From the NCBI GenBank assembly GCA_021323375.2, contig JAJPCT020000008.1:1-35642 (forward strand): 35,642 bases of DNA, given 5' to 3'. Both the position numbers and the translations under genes were made by a program. Within the stretch, counting starts at the first letter, position 1. Each line of letters starts with the position of its first letter. Positions 1 to 9,189 of this stretch are shown here, piece by piece. The stretch comes from Candidatus Wolframiiraptor gerlachensis. Lineage in GTDB: Archaea; Thermoproteota; Nitrososphaeria_A; Caldarchaeales; Wolframiiraptoraceae. The notes under the pieces were generated by a model. That model was not told the origin of the DNA. It ran no database searches and worked only from the letters and a program-made list of their open reading frames with translations.

Positions 1-911
1 CTTGATCACCTCTTACCGTTACGACTAGGGTTCCGGCAGCTACTGCGAATTTCAGCGACTTTTCCAGGCTGAATCCTTTGAGAATAGATGCTATAAATGT
101 TCCAGCTAGAGCATCTCCCGCCCCTACCGGATCCACAACCGTCACTTGATATCCCTTAGCCTTTATTCTCTCCTTTTTTGAGGCGGCTAAAGCGCCTTTC
201 ACCCCAAGTTTGAAGACCACGATCTCGGCTCCCATCGAAAGGATAGTTTTCTATTGCCTTATCCACGTCTTTCTCCCCTAATAATATCATCGTATCGGCT
301 AGGTCTGTGAAAAGTATGTCAGCCTGCTCCACAAAGGGTAGAAGAGTTTTTGTAGCCTCCTCAGCGTCCTTCCAGAGTGGCGGCCTAATATTGGTATCAA
401 ACGATAGTTTGCATTCATGATTCTTGGCGCATTTTACAGCCTTCTTGGATGTTTTTAGTGCAGATTCGCTTAATGCCGGGGTTATGCCTGTGAGATGGAA
501 GACCCTCGCGTCTGCGAAGTATTCTGAGCTTATGTCTTCTTCGTTGAGCTTGCTCGCAGCTGATCCTCTTCGATAATAAACGACCGAGCTTCTTCCCGGT
601 ATCGGAAAGCCCCTTTGAATGAAGTAGATTCCAGTAGGAGCTGTGGTGTCGAATTTTATCTGAGATACATCTACACCCTCCCCTCTGAGCCAATTATAGA
701 GATATATCCCGAATTCATCGGCACCAAGCCTTGTGATGAAGCCTGAGCTAAGACCTTGTCTTCTTACGCAGACGGTTACATTGGCCTCGGCTCCGGCTGC
801 ATGTTTCTCGAAAAATGTGACATGGCGTAAAGGCCCCGGGGTTACGGCATTAAATTGTACCATTATCTCCCCTAGTCCTATAACATCTGGCAATCTCGGC
901 CACTTCCCCAT
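1..911 (-). pseudogene. kdgK: 2-keto-3-deoxygluconate kinase (PfkB family), frameshifted and cut by window edge
   Basis: PfkB/ribokinase-family sugar kinase. The N-terminal part (911 down to about 250) shows the family start VIGLGEIMVQF, a sugar-site stretch YYRRGSAASKL and HLTGITPALSE, which resemble archaeal KDG kinases of the semi-phosphorylative Entner-Doudoroff pathway. The reading frame breaks at about 247-250, a run of four T on the + strand. Removing one base there joins the first part to a second frame with MGAEIVVFKLG and the PfkB signature DPVGAGDALAG, whose GAGD aspartate is the catalytic base. The protein then runs off the window at position 1, so the last few dozen residues are not visible. 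The GTGG-free start MGKWPRL at 911 is plausible. Substrate assignment is from family resemblance; a ribokinase or other keto-sugar kinase remains possible. Whether the shift is real or a homopolymer error cannot be told from this copy. Confidence 0.75.
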
Positions 912-1063
912 TTATTTACGTGCTCGTTAAACATTAATTAATTTTATCTTGGGATAGCGATTTTATTCGCGCATCCAGCATTACATTCAGATGTGAGACA
1001 TGATTACCACGAATTATCTCAAGCTTTGAAGTTAGTCCATGAAGAAAAATCGCTCCAGATGGC

Positions 1064-2019
1064 TTATAGTCCTAAAACCTCTCTTATGGCTTTATGTGTT
1101 TGATTAAGTGGGTTGGCCGTATTCACAATGTAAATTTCTTCTAGAGAATTAAACAATCTTTTGAAGAAGTTTCTTCTCAGGTTTGACTTCCGCTCGTCTT
1201 TTACAAGCATGTGGGGGTTGCAGAAGTCAACTGCTTCTATGTATCTAGAAGCCTCTTCAGCTGAGAGTTGGTTAAGGATTGACCTGTCTTCTGGATCACG
1301 CTTCAGTAATATAGCTTTTTCAACGTTGTCATGGGCAGGATCTTCCCTTTGCCAACAATCCATCTCACGTTTACCACAGCACGGCCTTTCGAATCAAATT
1401 CAGCCTTTTCCACGAGTCTTTGGTACTCGCCCCAGCTTTCAGCTATGTCAGCTTGTATGTAGAAATTTTTCTCCGAGGCGAACGCGATGGCCTGCTCCTC
1501 CAATAAACGCACGAAAAACCAGTCATCTGATACAACACGTACTCCCTTAATTCTAAGGAGCCCATATGTATGCGTGGTTTTCCCGGTTCCAGATGGGGCG
1601 ATTAAGCATACTCCTTTGCCATCTACATCTACGCATGCGCCATGGACTGAGTTTATCCCGTGACTGTCTTCGAGGATGTCGCTTGCAACGCTTAAGGTGA
1701 CGGATTTCACCCAACCATAATAGTCTATGTTAATTAGGAAAGCTGTTTTAGAGAGCGGCTCATAGAGCACTCTTTGTCCCTCATTTTCATCATTTGTTAC
1801 TATTATTCTTCCATGGGAGCGGACATGCGCTGACATGGGATAGAAGCTTTCCTCCCAGCGCTCTTTCACGTATTTTACGTCTGTCAAGAGCTTGATACAA
1901 CATCCATATATGTCAGCTTTCTCCTCATAGAGAAAGCGATCACTATATTTATCCAGCAACTCATTCCTCTTCTCAATGGAGATGAGTTCAACCTCATATC
2001 TTGATGACAAATACCTCAC
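1064..2019 (-). pseudogene. HPr-kinase/PEPCK-like P-loop protein, one frameshift
   Basis: About 318 residues if the frame is restored. The first part holds a Walker A motif IAPSGTGKTTHTYGLL after a HGACVDVDG strand, followed by VVSDDWFFV, the arrangement seen in HPr kinase/phosphorylase and PEP-carboxykinase-like kinases. The frame breaks at the run of five T at 1316-1320: one additional base there would continue into the downstream frame EKAILLKRDPEDRS and on to the stop at 1064. The downstream frame is rich in charged helix (LSAEEASRYIEAV), typical of the C-terminus of this fold. Its start overlaps the end of the P-type ATPase gene by 4 nt, so it was probably cotranscribed with it. The substrate is unknown. 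Archaeal members are not known to act on HPr, so no pathway is claimed. Confidence 0.65.
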
Positions 2020-3668
2020 CTCACTATCGTCTTTTCTCTAATCCTAATTATCATTTTTCTAACGAGTTTTCTTAATTCATCGGCGAAGAATACTGTGCTT
2101 GAGACGAGGAATATTGTGCACCAATCCCATATCGAGATTGGAGCGGTGCCTAAAGCAACTCTTAGCGGGGGCAATAGCGTAGCTGAAACCTGTAGAGTAA
2201 TAGAGGCTGCTATTGCTATGATTAGATATTTGTTGGTGAAGAATCCCAGCTCGAAGGCTGATTTTGTGCTTGACCTGCAGTTTATCGCATTAAATACTTG
2301 AAACATCGCCATTGTTGTGAATGCTAAGGTTTGTGCTCTAACGATGTCTCCATTATTCCATTCTTTTATGAACATGTATAGCGTTCCAATCATCATGAAT
2401 ATTGACACGTACATTATGCCGAACAGAACATCTAGGTTAATTATTTTCTCCTTGGGTTTTCTCGGAGGTTTATCCATCACATCTTCCTCTTTTGGCTCCA
2501 TGGCCAAGGGCACCACGAGAAGGCCATCTGTTACAAGGTTCACCCACAATATCTGAATAGGCTTGAAAAGTAATGGGAGCTGTGGGAAGAAAATTAACGC
2601 GGTCAATATTGTTAAGATTTCTCCCGCGTTTGTGGAGAGCAAGTATTTCACAACCTTCCTAATATTCTCGAATATTACACGGCCCTCTTCAACAGCGTTA
2701 ACGATACTTGCAAAATTGTCATCTGCGATAACCATATCTGCTGCTTCTTTCGCGACATCGGTGCCCGTAATGCCCATAGCTACACCTACTTCAGCTGCTT
2801 TCAGAGCTGGTGCATCATTTACACCATCACCAGTCACGGCTACAACATGTCCTTTACGTCTAAGAGATTCGACTATCCGATATTTATGAACTGGAGATGC
2901 TCGGGCAAAGACTGGGACATTCTCTATAATGGTATCTAATTCGTCATCATTCATATGATCCAGCTCCGTCCCAGTTAAAACTTTTGAACCCGGCTCCATG
3001 ATCCCAAGCTCTCTGGCAATAGCTTCTGCTGTTAACTTATGATCCCCCGTCGCCATGATAACTTTGATTCCAGCCTTTTTGCAAAGTTTTATCGCCTGCT
3101 TCGCCTCAGGTCTTGGTGGGTCGATCATTCCCGTAAGGCCTACAAAAACCAGTTTGGCGAGTTTTTGTTTGAGATGTTCTTTGAATGTTTCAAGATTGTC
3201 TGGCTCTATGATTTTATATGCCATGGCGAGTACTCTGAGCCCTTCACTGGCCATTTCTGCGCTAATTTTGAGAATCTCTTCCTTTTCTTTAGGAGACAGC
3301 TTTCTCGTCTCATCATCTAGTAGAATATGTGAACACATTTCCAGAATTGTTTCAGGTGCTCCTTTCACGTATACTCTTAAATTCCCATCGGGGGATTTAT
3401 GAAACGTGGCCATATATCGCTCCTTCGGATCAAATGGGATCTCATCTATGCGTGGCAACTGCGTCTCTAGCGTCTCTTTATTTAGGCCTGCTTTTTCTGC
3501 AGCAACCACCAGCGCGCCTTCTGTTGGATCTCCATATACCTCCCAGCGATATCCACCATTCACCTCATGCTGCCTGAGCCTAGCATCATTGCAGAGTGCG
3601 GCAATTTCAAGTAAGAGATGGAGAGCCTTATCCTCTTTAGGGTCTATCGTAACATCATCTACCATCAT
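2016..3668 (-). CDS. Cation-transporting P-type ATPase, C-terminal half (interrupted gene)
   Basis: C-terminal 550 residues of a P2-type (SERCA-like) ATPase. Visible: the nucleotide-binding domain (KGAPET; DPTEGAL), the hinge GDGVNDAPALKAA near residue 280, TM5 with LLSTNAGEILT and TM6 with LWVNLVTDGLL, followed by the C-terminal membrane segments. The Asn and Glu in TM5 and the NxxTD pattern in TM6 are ion ligands of Ca2+ pumps, so a Ca2+-like substrate is the best inference. This half begins ATGATG and overlaps the end of the N-terminal half by 14 nt in another frame. A 10-bp tandem duplication at 3653-3672 causes the split. Translational coupling could still make both halves, but a single broken gene is the simpler reading. 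Ends 4 nt into the HPr-kinase-like gene. Confidence 0.85.
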   Translation of the reverse strand: MMVDDVTIDPKEDKALHLLLEIAALCNDARLRQHEVNGGYRWEVYGDPTEGALVVAAEKAGLNKETLETQLPRIDEIPFDPKERYMATFHKSPDGNLRVYVKGAPETILEMCSHILLDDETRKLSPKEKEEILKISAEMASEGLRVLAMAYKIIEPDNLETFKEHLKQKLAKLVFVGLTGMIDPPRPEAKQAIKLCKKAGIKVIMATGDHKLTAEAIARELGIMEPGSKVLTGTELDHMNDDELDTIIENVPVFARASPVHKYRIVESLRRKGHVVAVTGDGVNDAPALKAAEVGVAMGITGTDVAKEAADMVIADDNFASIVNAVEEGRVIFENIRKVVKYLLSTNAGEILTILTALIFFPQLPLLFKPIQILWVNLVTDGLLVVPLAMEPKEEDVMDKPPRKPKEKIINLDVLFGIMYVSIFMMIGTLYMFIKEWNNGDIVRAQTLAFTTMAMFQVFNAINCRSSTKSAFELGFFTNKYLIIAIAASITLQVSATLLPPLRVALGTAPISIWDWCTIFLVSSTVFFADELRKLVRKMIIRIREKTIVR

Positions 3669-3672
3669 CTAC
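3653..3672. repeat. Exact 10-bp tandem duplication inside the P-type ATPase gene
   Basis: The + strand reads CATCATCTAC twice in a row (3653-3662 and 3663-3672). Removing one copy restores a single ATPase frame. The duplication creates both the stop of the N-terminal half and the ATG ATG start of the C-terminal half. Confidence 0.9.
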
Positions 3673-4923
3673 TTTAAATGAGCCTTCTGGAGCAAAACCA
3701 ACACCGGTTACCTCGATCATTTTACCGTTTACGAATATTTTTCGAACCGTTTGTTGATTGGTTGTCAAGGTTCCCGTCTTATCTGTGACAATCGCTGTAA
3801 CTGATCCTAGAGTGTCTATTGCTGGTAGCTTCCGTATGATGGCGTTGCGTTTCGCCATTCTACTAACTCCAACGGCTAAGGTTATTGTCAAGACCGCGGG
3901 TAGTCCTTCTGGTATGGCTGAGACCATGATTGCTAATGTGAAGAGTAATGTCTCGTAAAACTCAAACCCACGGATAAAGACGCCAGTGAGCAACACAAAG
4001 CTGCCACCACCTAGCGCGAAAAGACCTAATTTCTTAGTCAGATCTTTCGCGCGTTTTTCATATGGAGTTTCAACTCTCTCAGCTTCCTTTATAAGTTTAG
4101 CGATCTTGCCCATTTCTGTTCTCATTCCTGTGGCAACAACAACAGCTTTACCTCTCCCTCGAGTTACCATTGTCCCTGCGAATGCCATGTTCTTCCTTTC
4201 TGCTACAGGTAGATCCTCATCAAGAGGTTCGACGATTTTCCTTACTGGAGTTGATTCACCAGTTAACATTGATTCATCAATTTCGAGATTTATCGCTTCA
4301 AAGATGCGGGCATCGGCTGGAACCTTATCGCCAGCTTCTAGGAGAATTATGTCTCCTGGGACTATTTCCCTTGCCTTGACACGCATTTCGATACATGTGC
4401 CTTTTTCGGGGCATGATCGAATGACCTCTGCCTCTGGAGCCGCCAATGACTTTAGAGCTTGAAGAGCGGCTTCAGCCTTGTACCCTTGAATAAATCCTAC
4501 AGTCGTGTTTATGGCTATTACAGCAATTATCACGATGACGTCGATTAATTTGCCGGCAAAATAGGCAATAAGTGCTGCCGCATAAAGCACAAATAGCAGA
4601 GGGCTCTTAAGCTGATCAAGCAGTAGAGCTAGCTTTCCTAACCCCCTTTCTTCCTCTAACTCGTTCGGCCCATACTCTTTCAACCTTTTCTCCGCTTCAT
4701 CAATCGTTAATCCACGTTCACTGGTTTTAAGGATCCTGAATACTTCTTCGATGGGTAGTGCATGCCAGCTAATTTCTTCCTGTCTCCCTTCCTTTGCCGA
4801 AGACAATTCCTTTTCTTTCAACATTTTGGTTTTTAAAAGCTTTTTTTGGATTCTCATTAGCGTCCCGGAATTCTGTTTTAGCATGTCTTCCGAGCCTTCC
4901 CGGCTTAGTTGCTTCTTAATCAT
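3655..4923 (-). CDS. Cation-transporting P-type ATPase, N-terminal half (interrupted gene)
   Basis: N-terminal 422 residues of the same pump. In order: a cation-ATPase N-terminal domain (ISWHALPIEEVFRILKTS ... YGPNEL), TM1-TM2, the actuator domain with LTGES, TM3-TM4 with the ion-binding SAIPEGLP, and the phosphorylation motif DKTGTLT with the acylated Asp near residue 381. The frame stops at GSFKVDDGR, 42 residues after the Asp, inside the nucleotide-binding domain. Deleting one unit of the 10-bp duplication gives KVDDVTIDP and one pump of about 970 residues, the family's usual size. The first 50 residues are a lysine-rich extension not usual in the family; initiation at an internal Met near 4824 is possible. 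A TATA-like box lies about 35 nt upstream, so the message may be leaderless from 4923. Confidence 0.88.
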   Translation of the reverse strand: MIKKQLSREGSEDMLKQNSGTLMRIQKKLLKTKMLKEKELSSAKEGRQEEISWHALPIEEVFRILKTSERGLTIDEAEKRLKEYGPNELEEERGLGKLALLLDQLKSPLLFVLYAAALIAYFAGKLIDVIVIIAVIAINTTVGFIQGYKAEAALQALKSLAAPEAEVIRSCPEKGTCIEMRVKAREIVPGDIILLEAGDKVPADARIFEAINLEIDESMLTGESTPVRKIVEPLDEDLPVAERKNMAFAGTMVTRGRGKAVVVATGMRTEMGKIAKLIKEAERVETPYEKRAKDLTKKLGLFALGGGSFVLLTGVFIRGFEFYETLLFTLAIMVSAIPEGLPAVLTITLAVGVSRMAKRNAIIRKLPAIDTLGSVTAIVTDKTGTLTTNQQTVRKIFVNGKMIEVTGVGFAPEGSFKVDDGR

Positions 4924-4954
4924 GACGCTTAGGGGGGTTGCTGTGCCATGAGTA

Positions 4955-4972
4955 TCTTTTAAGGTTTATCAC
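4955..4972. promoter_or_regulatory. Divergent promoter region, P-type ATPase / guaA
   Basis: The short 79-bp gap between the two divergent genes has an AT-rich core, TATCTTTTAAGGTTTATC. Read on the minus strand it gives CTTAAAAGATA about 35 nt before the ATPase start; read on the plus strand, TTTATC lies about 35 nt before the guaA ATG. Spacing fits archaeal TATA boxes of leaderless or short-leader messages. Confidence 0.5.
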
Positions 4973-5002
4973 TTCCGGTATACTGTGTTATGTTGAATCC
5001 TG

Positions 5003-6550
5003 ATGGGTAGAGGGTTAAGAGTTGTCGTCGTGGATTTCGGGGGTCAGTATACCCATCTTATCGCGAGGAGATGTAGGGAGCTTGGGGTCTACTCGGAGAT
5101 CGTTGAGCCTGAGAATATTGTCGCCGAGCTTGAGAAGGGTGATGTTGGCGGCGTGATACTCTCGGGTGGCCCTATGAGCGCTTATGAGCCCGGCTCTCCG
5201 ACCGTGAACCTTGATGCGATAATCTCAAGGGGCCTCCCGGTGCTCGGCATCTGCTATGGCCATCAGCTGATCGCCAGGCTTCTCGGTGGGAAGGTCTCGC
5301 GAGGGAGGTTCGGTGAGTATGGCAGAACCCCCATCGAGATCCTAGAATATGATGATCTGTTGGAGGGCTTGCCGAGGAGGCTTAATGCCTGGATGAGTCA
5401 TGGAGACTTCGTTGTGGAGCCTCCGCACGGCTTCAGGGTCACGAGCATGAGCGAGGGCGGTGTGATAACCTCTATGAGTGATAGGGCTAGAAGGATATAC
5501 TCCCTCCAATTTCACCCGGAGGTTGTTCACACGGAGCATGGTATGAGAATTCTCGAGAACTTTCTTAGGAGGATATGTGGAATAGAGCCTTGGTGGAGTC
5601 CCGGGGACATGATCGGCGAGCTCGTCAACGAGATAAGGAGGACTGTTTCCGAGGATGAGAGGGTTATCTGCGCGGTTAGCGGCGGTGTCGACTCCATGAC
5701 GACAGCGGTCCTCGTCTCAAAGGCTGTTGGGGATAGGCTATACTGTATCTTCGTGGACCACGGCCTCCTGAGAAAGGGCGAGAGGGAAAATGTTGAAAAT
5801 AGCTTGAGGGGGCTCGGCGTCAAGAATCTTATAGTGGTTGATGCGAGGAGGAGGTTTCTGGAGAGGCTTAGAGGGGTCTCAGACCCGGAGGAGAAGAGGA
5901 GGATCATAGGCGAGGAGTTCATAAGGGTCTTCGAGGAAGAGGCCTCCAAGATCCCGGGCGTCAGGTGGCTTGCTCAGGGGACGATCTACCCGGATAGGAT
6001 TGAGAGTGGTAGGGCGAGCAGGGCGGCAGCGCTTATCAAGAGCCATCATAATGTCGGCGGGCTGCCCGAGAGGATGAACCTCAAGCTCCTCGAGCCGTTG
6101 AGGGACTTCTATAAGGATGAGGTCCGGGAGATTGCGAGGAGGCTCGGCCTCCCCGATGAGATCGTGAAGAGGCATCCATTCCCGGGCCCAGGCCTAGCTG
6201 TCAGGATCTTGGGCGAGGTGACCGAGGAGAAGCTCGAGATATGTAGAGAGGCTAACGCGATACTCGAGGAGGAGCTGAGGAGGAGCGGGCTATATGATAA
6301 GGTCTGGCAGGCCTTCGCCGCCGTCTGTAATGATAAGTGGGTTGGGGTGATGGGCGATAGGAGGGTTGAGGGATACATCGTGATTATCAGGATTGTTGAG
6401 AGCGTTGATGGGATGACCGCCGACTGGCATAGGATAGATCATGAGCTTCTTGAGAGGATCTCGAGCAGAATAACGCGGGAGGTACCCGGGGTTACGATGG
6501 TCGCCTACGCGGCGACACCGAAGCCGCCCTCAACAATAGAGCCGTGCTGA
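5003..6550 (+). CDS. guaA: GMP synthase (glutamine-hydrolysing), fused two-domain form
   Basis: Last step of GMP synthesis: XMP + ATP + glutamine to GMP. At 515 residues it has both domains in one chain. The class I glutamine amidotransferase domain has nucleophile Cys84 in GICYGHQ and the His171/Glu173 pair in QFHPEV. The N-type ATP pyrophosphatase domain has SGGVDS (226-231). The XMP-binding/dimerisation domain has HPFPGPGLA and a C-terminal PPSTIE. Many euryarchaea make the two domains as separate proteins, so the fusion is a lineage clue. The usual last residues are IEWE; here the chain ends IEPC. The ATG at 5003 gives a standard N-terminus (RVVVVDFGGQYTHLIARR) and has no clear Shine-Dalgarno site. 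It is divergent from the P-type ATPase gene and marks the start of the GC-richer, undamaged part of the window. Confidence 0.97.
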   Translation: MGRGLRVVVVDFGGQYTHLIARRCRELGVYSEIVEPENIVAELEKGDVGGVILSGGPMSAYEPGSPTVNLDAIISRGLPVLGICYGHQLIARLLGGKVSRGRFGEYGRTPIEILEYDDLLEGLPRRLNAWMSHGDFVVEPPHGFRVTSMSEGGVITSMSDRARRIYSLQFHPEVVHTEHGMRILENFLRRICGIEPWWSPGDMIGELVNEIRRTVSEDERVICAVSGGVDSMTTAVLVSKAVGDRLYCIFVDHGLLRKGERENVENSLRGLGVKNLIVVDARRRFLERLRGVSDPEEKRRIIGEEFIRVFEEEASKIPGVRWLAQGTIYPDRIESGRASRAAALIKSHHNVGGLPERMNLKLLEPLRDFYKDEVREIARRLGLPDEIVKRHPFPGPGLAVRILGEVTEEKLEICREANAILEEELRRSGLYDKVWQAFAAVCNDKWVGVMGDRRVEGYIVIIRIVESVDGMTADWHRIDHELLERISSRITREVPGVTMVAYAATPKPPSTIEPC

Positions 6551-6567
6551 GGATAATCCAAGGCTCC

Positions 6568-7221
6568 TCATGGATCATCGAGGAGCTTGAGCTTCTCCCT
6601 CAGTTCTAGGACATCTCGGATGATGAAGTCCGGCTCCCCCCGAGGCTTCTCGGCCACTAGGGCTGTCCTCATACCCAGCCTCTTCGCGGGCTCAAGTTCA
6701 ACCCTCCATCTATCCCCAATATAGAGGATCTCCTCGGGTCTCAGCCCCAGCGCCTCGACTATCTTTAAATATCCTTCCCGCATGGGCTTGGGCTCCGCGT
6801 CATCACATGTCACGATTGCGTCGAAGATGCCTGGTGGTATTCCGAGGGCTCTTAGAACCTTCTCGGCAAGAGCCCTGCTGGCATTCGTGTGGCAGGCTAG
6901 CTTGAGACCCCTCATCCTCAACTCCTCGAGAAGCTTAAGGAGCTCAGGTCTCGCGGCGATGAACCTCTCCGGGTCCAGCTTCTCAACAAGCCTCCCGTAG
7001 AACTCCGACCTCTCCACGCCCAGGGACTCCAAGCCGAGCGTTATGCTTCCATATCTCGCCCTCAAATCTTGGAGGAGCTTAAAGGCGTCATGCTCACTTA
7101 TCGAGAAGAGCTCGGCTAAGGTCTTAACAATCCCTTTCATGAGGTGCCTCGTGTAATCCTCTGAAGTGTAGAGCGTCCCATCTAGGTCAAAGATCAGCGC
7201 TCTTATCCTCAAGGAGCTCAC
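6568..7221 (-). CDS. HAD-superfamily hydrolase (subfamily IA phosphatase)
   Basis: A 217-residue cytosolic phosphatase-like protein. Motif I is IFDLDGTLY with the nucleophile and general acid/base Asp pair. Motif II is the Thr/Ser of CHTNAS, motif III the Lys in EPKPMREGY, and motif IV ILYIGDRWRVEL, where the expected second acidic residue (GDxxxxD) is replaced by Trp-Arg-Val-Glu, so metal binding would use the Glu. A helical cap lies between motifs I and II (residues 20-90), as in subfamily IA (phosphoglycolate phosphatase, pyrimidine nucleotidase types). The substrate cannot be read from sequence. It lies convergent with guaA, whose stop is 18 nt away, and has its own start from ATG at 7221. 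Confidence 0.85.
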   Translation of the reverse strand: MSSLRIRALIFDLDGTLYTSEDYTRHLMKGIVKTLAELFSISEHDAFKLLQDLRARYGSITLGLESLGVERSEFYGRLVEKLDPERFIAARPELLKLLEELRMRGLKLACHTNASRALAEKVLRALGIPPGIFDAIVTCDDAEPKPMREGYLKIVEALGLRPEEILYIGDRWRVELEPAKRLGMRTALVAEKPRGEPDFIIRDVLELREKLKLLDDP

Positions 7222-7388
7222 CTTTGACGAGGCGAAAAATCCCCCATAAATACCTGAGTGGGGAGCCGCTGGAGGATGTGTCCTTATTTTCCATACCTTC
7301 GGCTATATGAGGGTCTTAAGATAATCCTTTTTAGGAGCAACCCTTTTTAAGACGATTTAGGGTGGAAAAACCCCTGTCGGAGGGGACT

Positions 7389-7634
7389 ATGGAGAAGGAT
7401 AAACACATAAGACATCATCTGAAGTGTTGTAGCCCCGAGACCATGATAAGCCTGTTGATTGGAGATTCCGGGGAGGTAGCATCAGAGTATGGCGGCGTAG
7501 TCGTCAAGGTTCTGGACCCGCGCAGATTTCCATGGGAGCAGGTGTTTAGGACCTTACTGAAGCTGAATCATGAGATATACGTGGAACAGCAGGATGATTC
7601 GCTTGTGATAATCTCTAAGCCGAAAGTTGATTAA
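7389..7634 (+). CDS. Small conserved-looking protein of unknown function (81 aa)
   Basis: No family recognised. The protein starts MEKDKHIRHHLKCC, with a His/Cys cluster near the N-terminus, and continues as an alpha/beta domain (VVVKVLDPRRFPWEQVFRTL ... EIYVEQQDDSLVIISK) with no membrane segment. I prefer the ATG at 7389 because GGAGGGG lies just upstream; an in-frame GTG at 7362 would add nine residues. Coding is supported by good alternation of hydrophobic strands and by an orderly stop before the next promoter. It stands alone between the HAD gene and the antiporter gene. The clustered His and Cys residues could bind a metal, but this is only a suggestion. Confidence 0.55.
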   Translation: MEKDKHIRHHLKCCSPETMISLLIGDSGEVASEYGGVVVKVLDPRRFPWEQVFRTLLKLNHEIYVEQQDDSLVIISKPKVD

Positions 7635-7681
7635 GGGGTTAAGCCTAGAGCTGGCTCCACGATCATCAGCTTCGTCCTAAT

Positions 7682-7688
7682 ATTTAAT
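7682..7688 (+). promoter_or_regulatory. TATA box for the NhaD/ArsB-like transporter
   Basis: ATTTAAT/ATTTAATA core about 30 nt before the ATG at 7716, with no Shine-Dalgarno sequence between. The spacing fits a leaderless archaeal message starting at or next to the ATG. Confidence 0.55.
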
Positions 7689-7715
7689 AGCTGACAGCGC
7701 TTAAATCGCTTGACT

Positions 7716-9095
7716 ATGAGGAGGTCTCTCGCCTACTTGGCGACGATCATCATTATCATGCTCTTCTCGCGTATCGCCGGCTTTAATCCCGCTCAATCCC
7801 TCTCCCTCACAGTCTTCCTCTCGATAATCGCCGGCGCGATAATGTTCTGGAGATTCAGGGTAGCCTTCGCCCTAGGAGGTGTGGCGATGCTCTTCGCGGC
7901 CGGCTTACTGGATCTCGAGCACTTCATGCAATATGCCAACCTCGATGTCGTGATTTTTCTGATATGCATGATGATAGTCATAGGCTTCTTAGAGGAGAGG
8001 AGGTTCTTCGAGGTTCTGGTGGATAGGTTGATGCGGTATTCGGGGAATAAGGCCCATATGACCATATTTCTGCTCATGGTTCTCTCGGCTCTGTTCGCGG
8101 CAATGGTTGACGAGGTCACATCCATACTCTTCATGATGGGCATAGCAATAAACATAGCCTCAAGGCTTGAGGTCCCGCTCATACCGCTAATGCTTATGAC
8201 CGTGTTCGCGACGAATATAGGCAGCAGCGCGACCGTGATCGGAAACCCCGTCGGGGTCATGATAGCCTTCGCATCAGGATATGGTTTCTTGGACTTCCTT
8301 AGGTGGTCAACGCCGCTAGCCATCCTAGCCCTGTTTGTGATCACGGGACTCATGATGATCTACTTCAAGCCATACCTAGATGAGGTTGACGAGAAGATGA
8401 GGAGAATGGTCCTGGCCGCGGAGCCGGATGGATCGGATGCTGTTTGCCGGAGGATCGACCCGATCGCCCTAGTCTTCTTCATCGGTGTTATAGGCGGCTT
8501 GATTTTTCACACTCAACTTGAGTATGTTCTTCATCTACCGAAGAACACCATGCTTTTGGGAGTGCCGATGATCGGCGCTGCTATCGCGCTCCTGATTGAG
8601 AATGTGAGGGCTAGGGAGATCGTGGAGAGAAGGGTTGACTGGTGGACTATACTCTTCTTCCTCCTATTCTTCACATCCGTCGGCACGCTAAAGTTTACGG
8701 GGGTGACCACTGTCCTCGCCCAATACATGATGCCTCTCGCGAGCCTCGATCCAATAATTTTCCTGCTCGTCGTCGGATATGTTGTTGGAATGCTCTCGGC
8801 ATTCATGGATAACATACTCGCGGTCGCGCTCTGGATAGCTATACTGCAGGAGATGGCGAGCCTCGGAGTCGATGTTGCGCCATTATGGTGGGCGGTCCTG
8901 CTCGGCTCAACCTACCTAGGCAACCTGACGATAATAGGCAGCACGGCTAACATCGTGGCTGTCGGGATGGTTGAGAAGCAGAGGCTCGGCCACATAACAC
9001 TAAAGGAGTGGATTAAAGCCGGCGCCCTCGCCTCCTTCCCACCACTAACACTCGGCCTGCTACTGCTCGCACTACAGATGCCATTAATGACTTGA
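7716..9095 (+). CDS. NhaD/ArsB-like ion transporter (IT superfamily permease)
   Basis: Integral membrane protein of 459 residues with about 11-12 hydrophobic segments. Two copies of the family hairpin motif are visible: ATNIGSSATVIGNPVGVMIA in the first half and LGNLTIIGSTANIVAVGM in the second, the inverted-repeat substrate/cation sites of the ion-transporter superfamily. MVDEVTSILF before the first motif carries acidic residues conserved in NhaD/ArsB-type permeases. Function is either Na+/H+ antiport (NhaD-like) or anion efflux (ArsB-like). The absence of ars genes nearby and the CPA2 antiporter gene 94 nt downstream favour cation homeostasis. A TTG six bases upstream could also serve as start; the ATG at 7716 fits the TATA spacing better. 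Confidence 0.85.
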   Translation: MRRSLAYLATIIIIMLFSRIAGFNPAQSLSLTVFLSIIAGAIMFWRFRVAFALGGVAMLFAAGLLDLEHFMQYANLDVVIFLICMMIVIGFLEERRFFEVLVDRLMRYSGNKAHMTIFLLMVLSALFAAMVDEVTSILFMMGIAINIASRLEVPLIPLMLMTVFATNIGSSATVIGNPVGVMIAFASGYGFLDFLRWSTPLAILALFVITGLMMIYFKPYLDEVDEKMRRMVLAAEPDGSDAVCRRIDPIALVFFIGVIGGLIFHTQLEYVLHLPKNTMLLGVPMIGAAIALLIENVRAREIVERRVDWWTILFFLLFFTSVGTLKFTGVTTVLAQYMMPLASLDPIIFLLVVGYVVGMLSAFMDNILAVALWIAILQEMASLGVDVAPLWWAVLLGSTYLGNLTIIGSTANIVAVGMVEKQRLGHITLKEWIKAGALASFPPLTLGLLLLALQMPLMT

Positions 9096-9189
9096 AAAAG
9101 GCGGAGATCATCGAGATCATCCGCTTGGCGCGAGCCCCTGATCGTGGAAAATACTCAAATAAGCTCTAGGTTGCTGGATTCTCGAGATA

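Noticed and set aside
3653..3672. Programmed ribosomal frameshift in the P-type ATPase
   Set aside because: The break coincides exactly with a 10-bp tandem duplication, which needs no slippery site.
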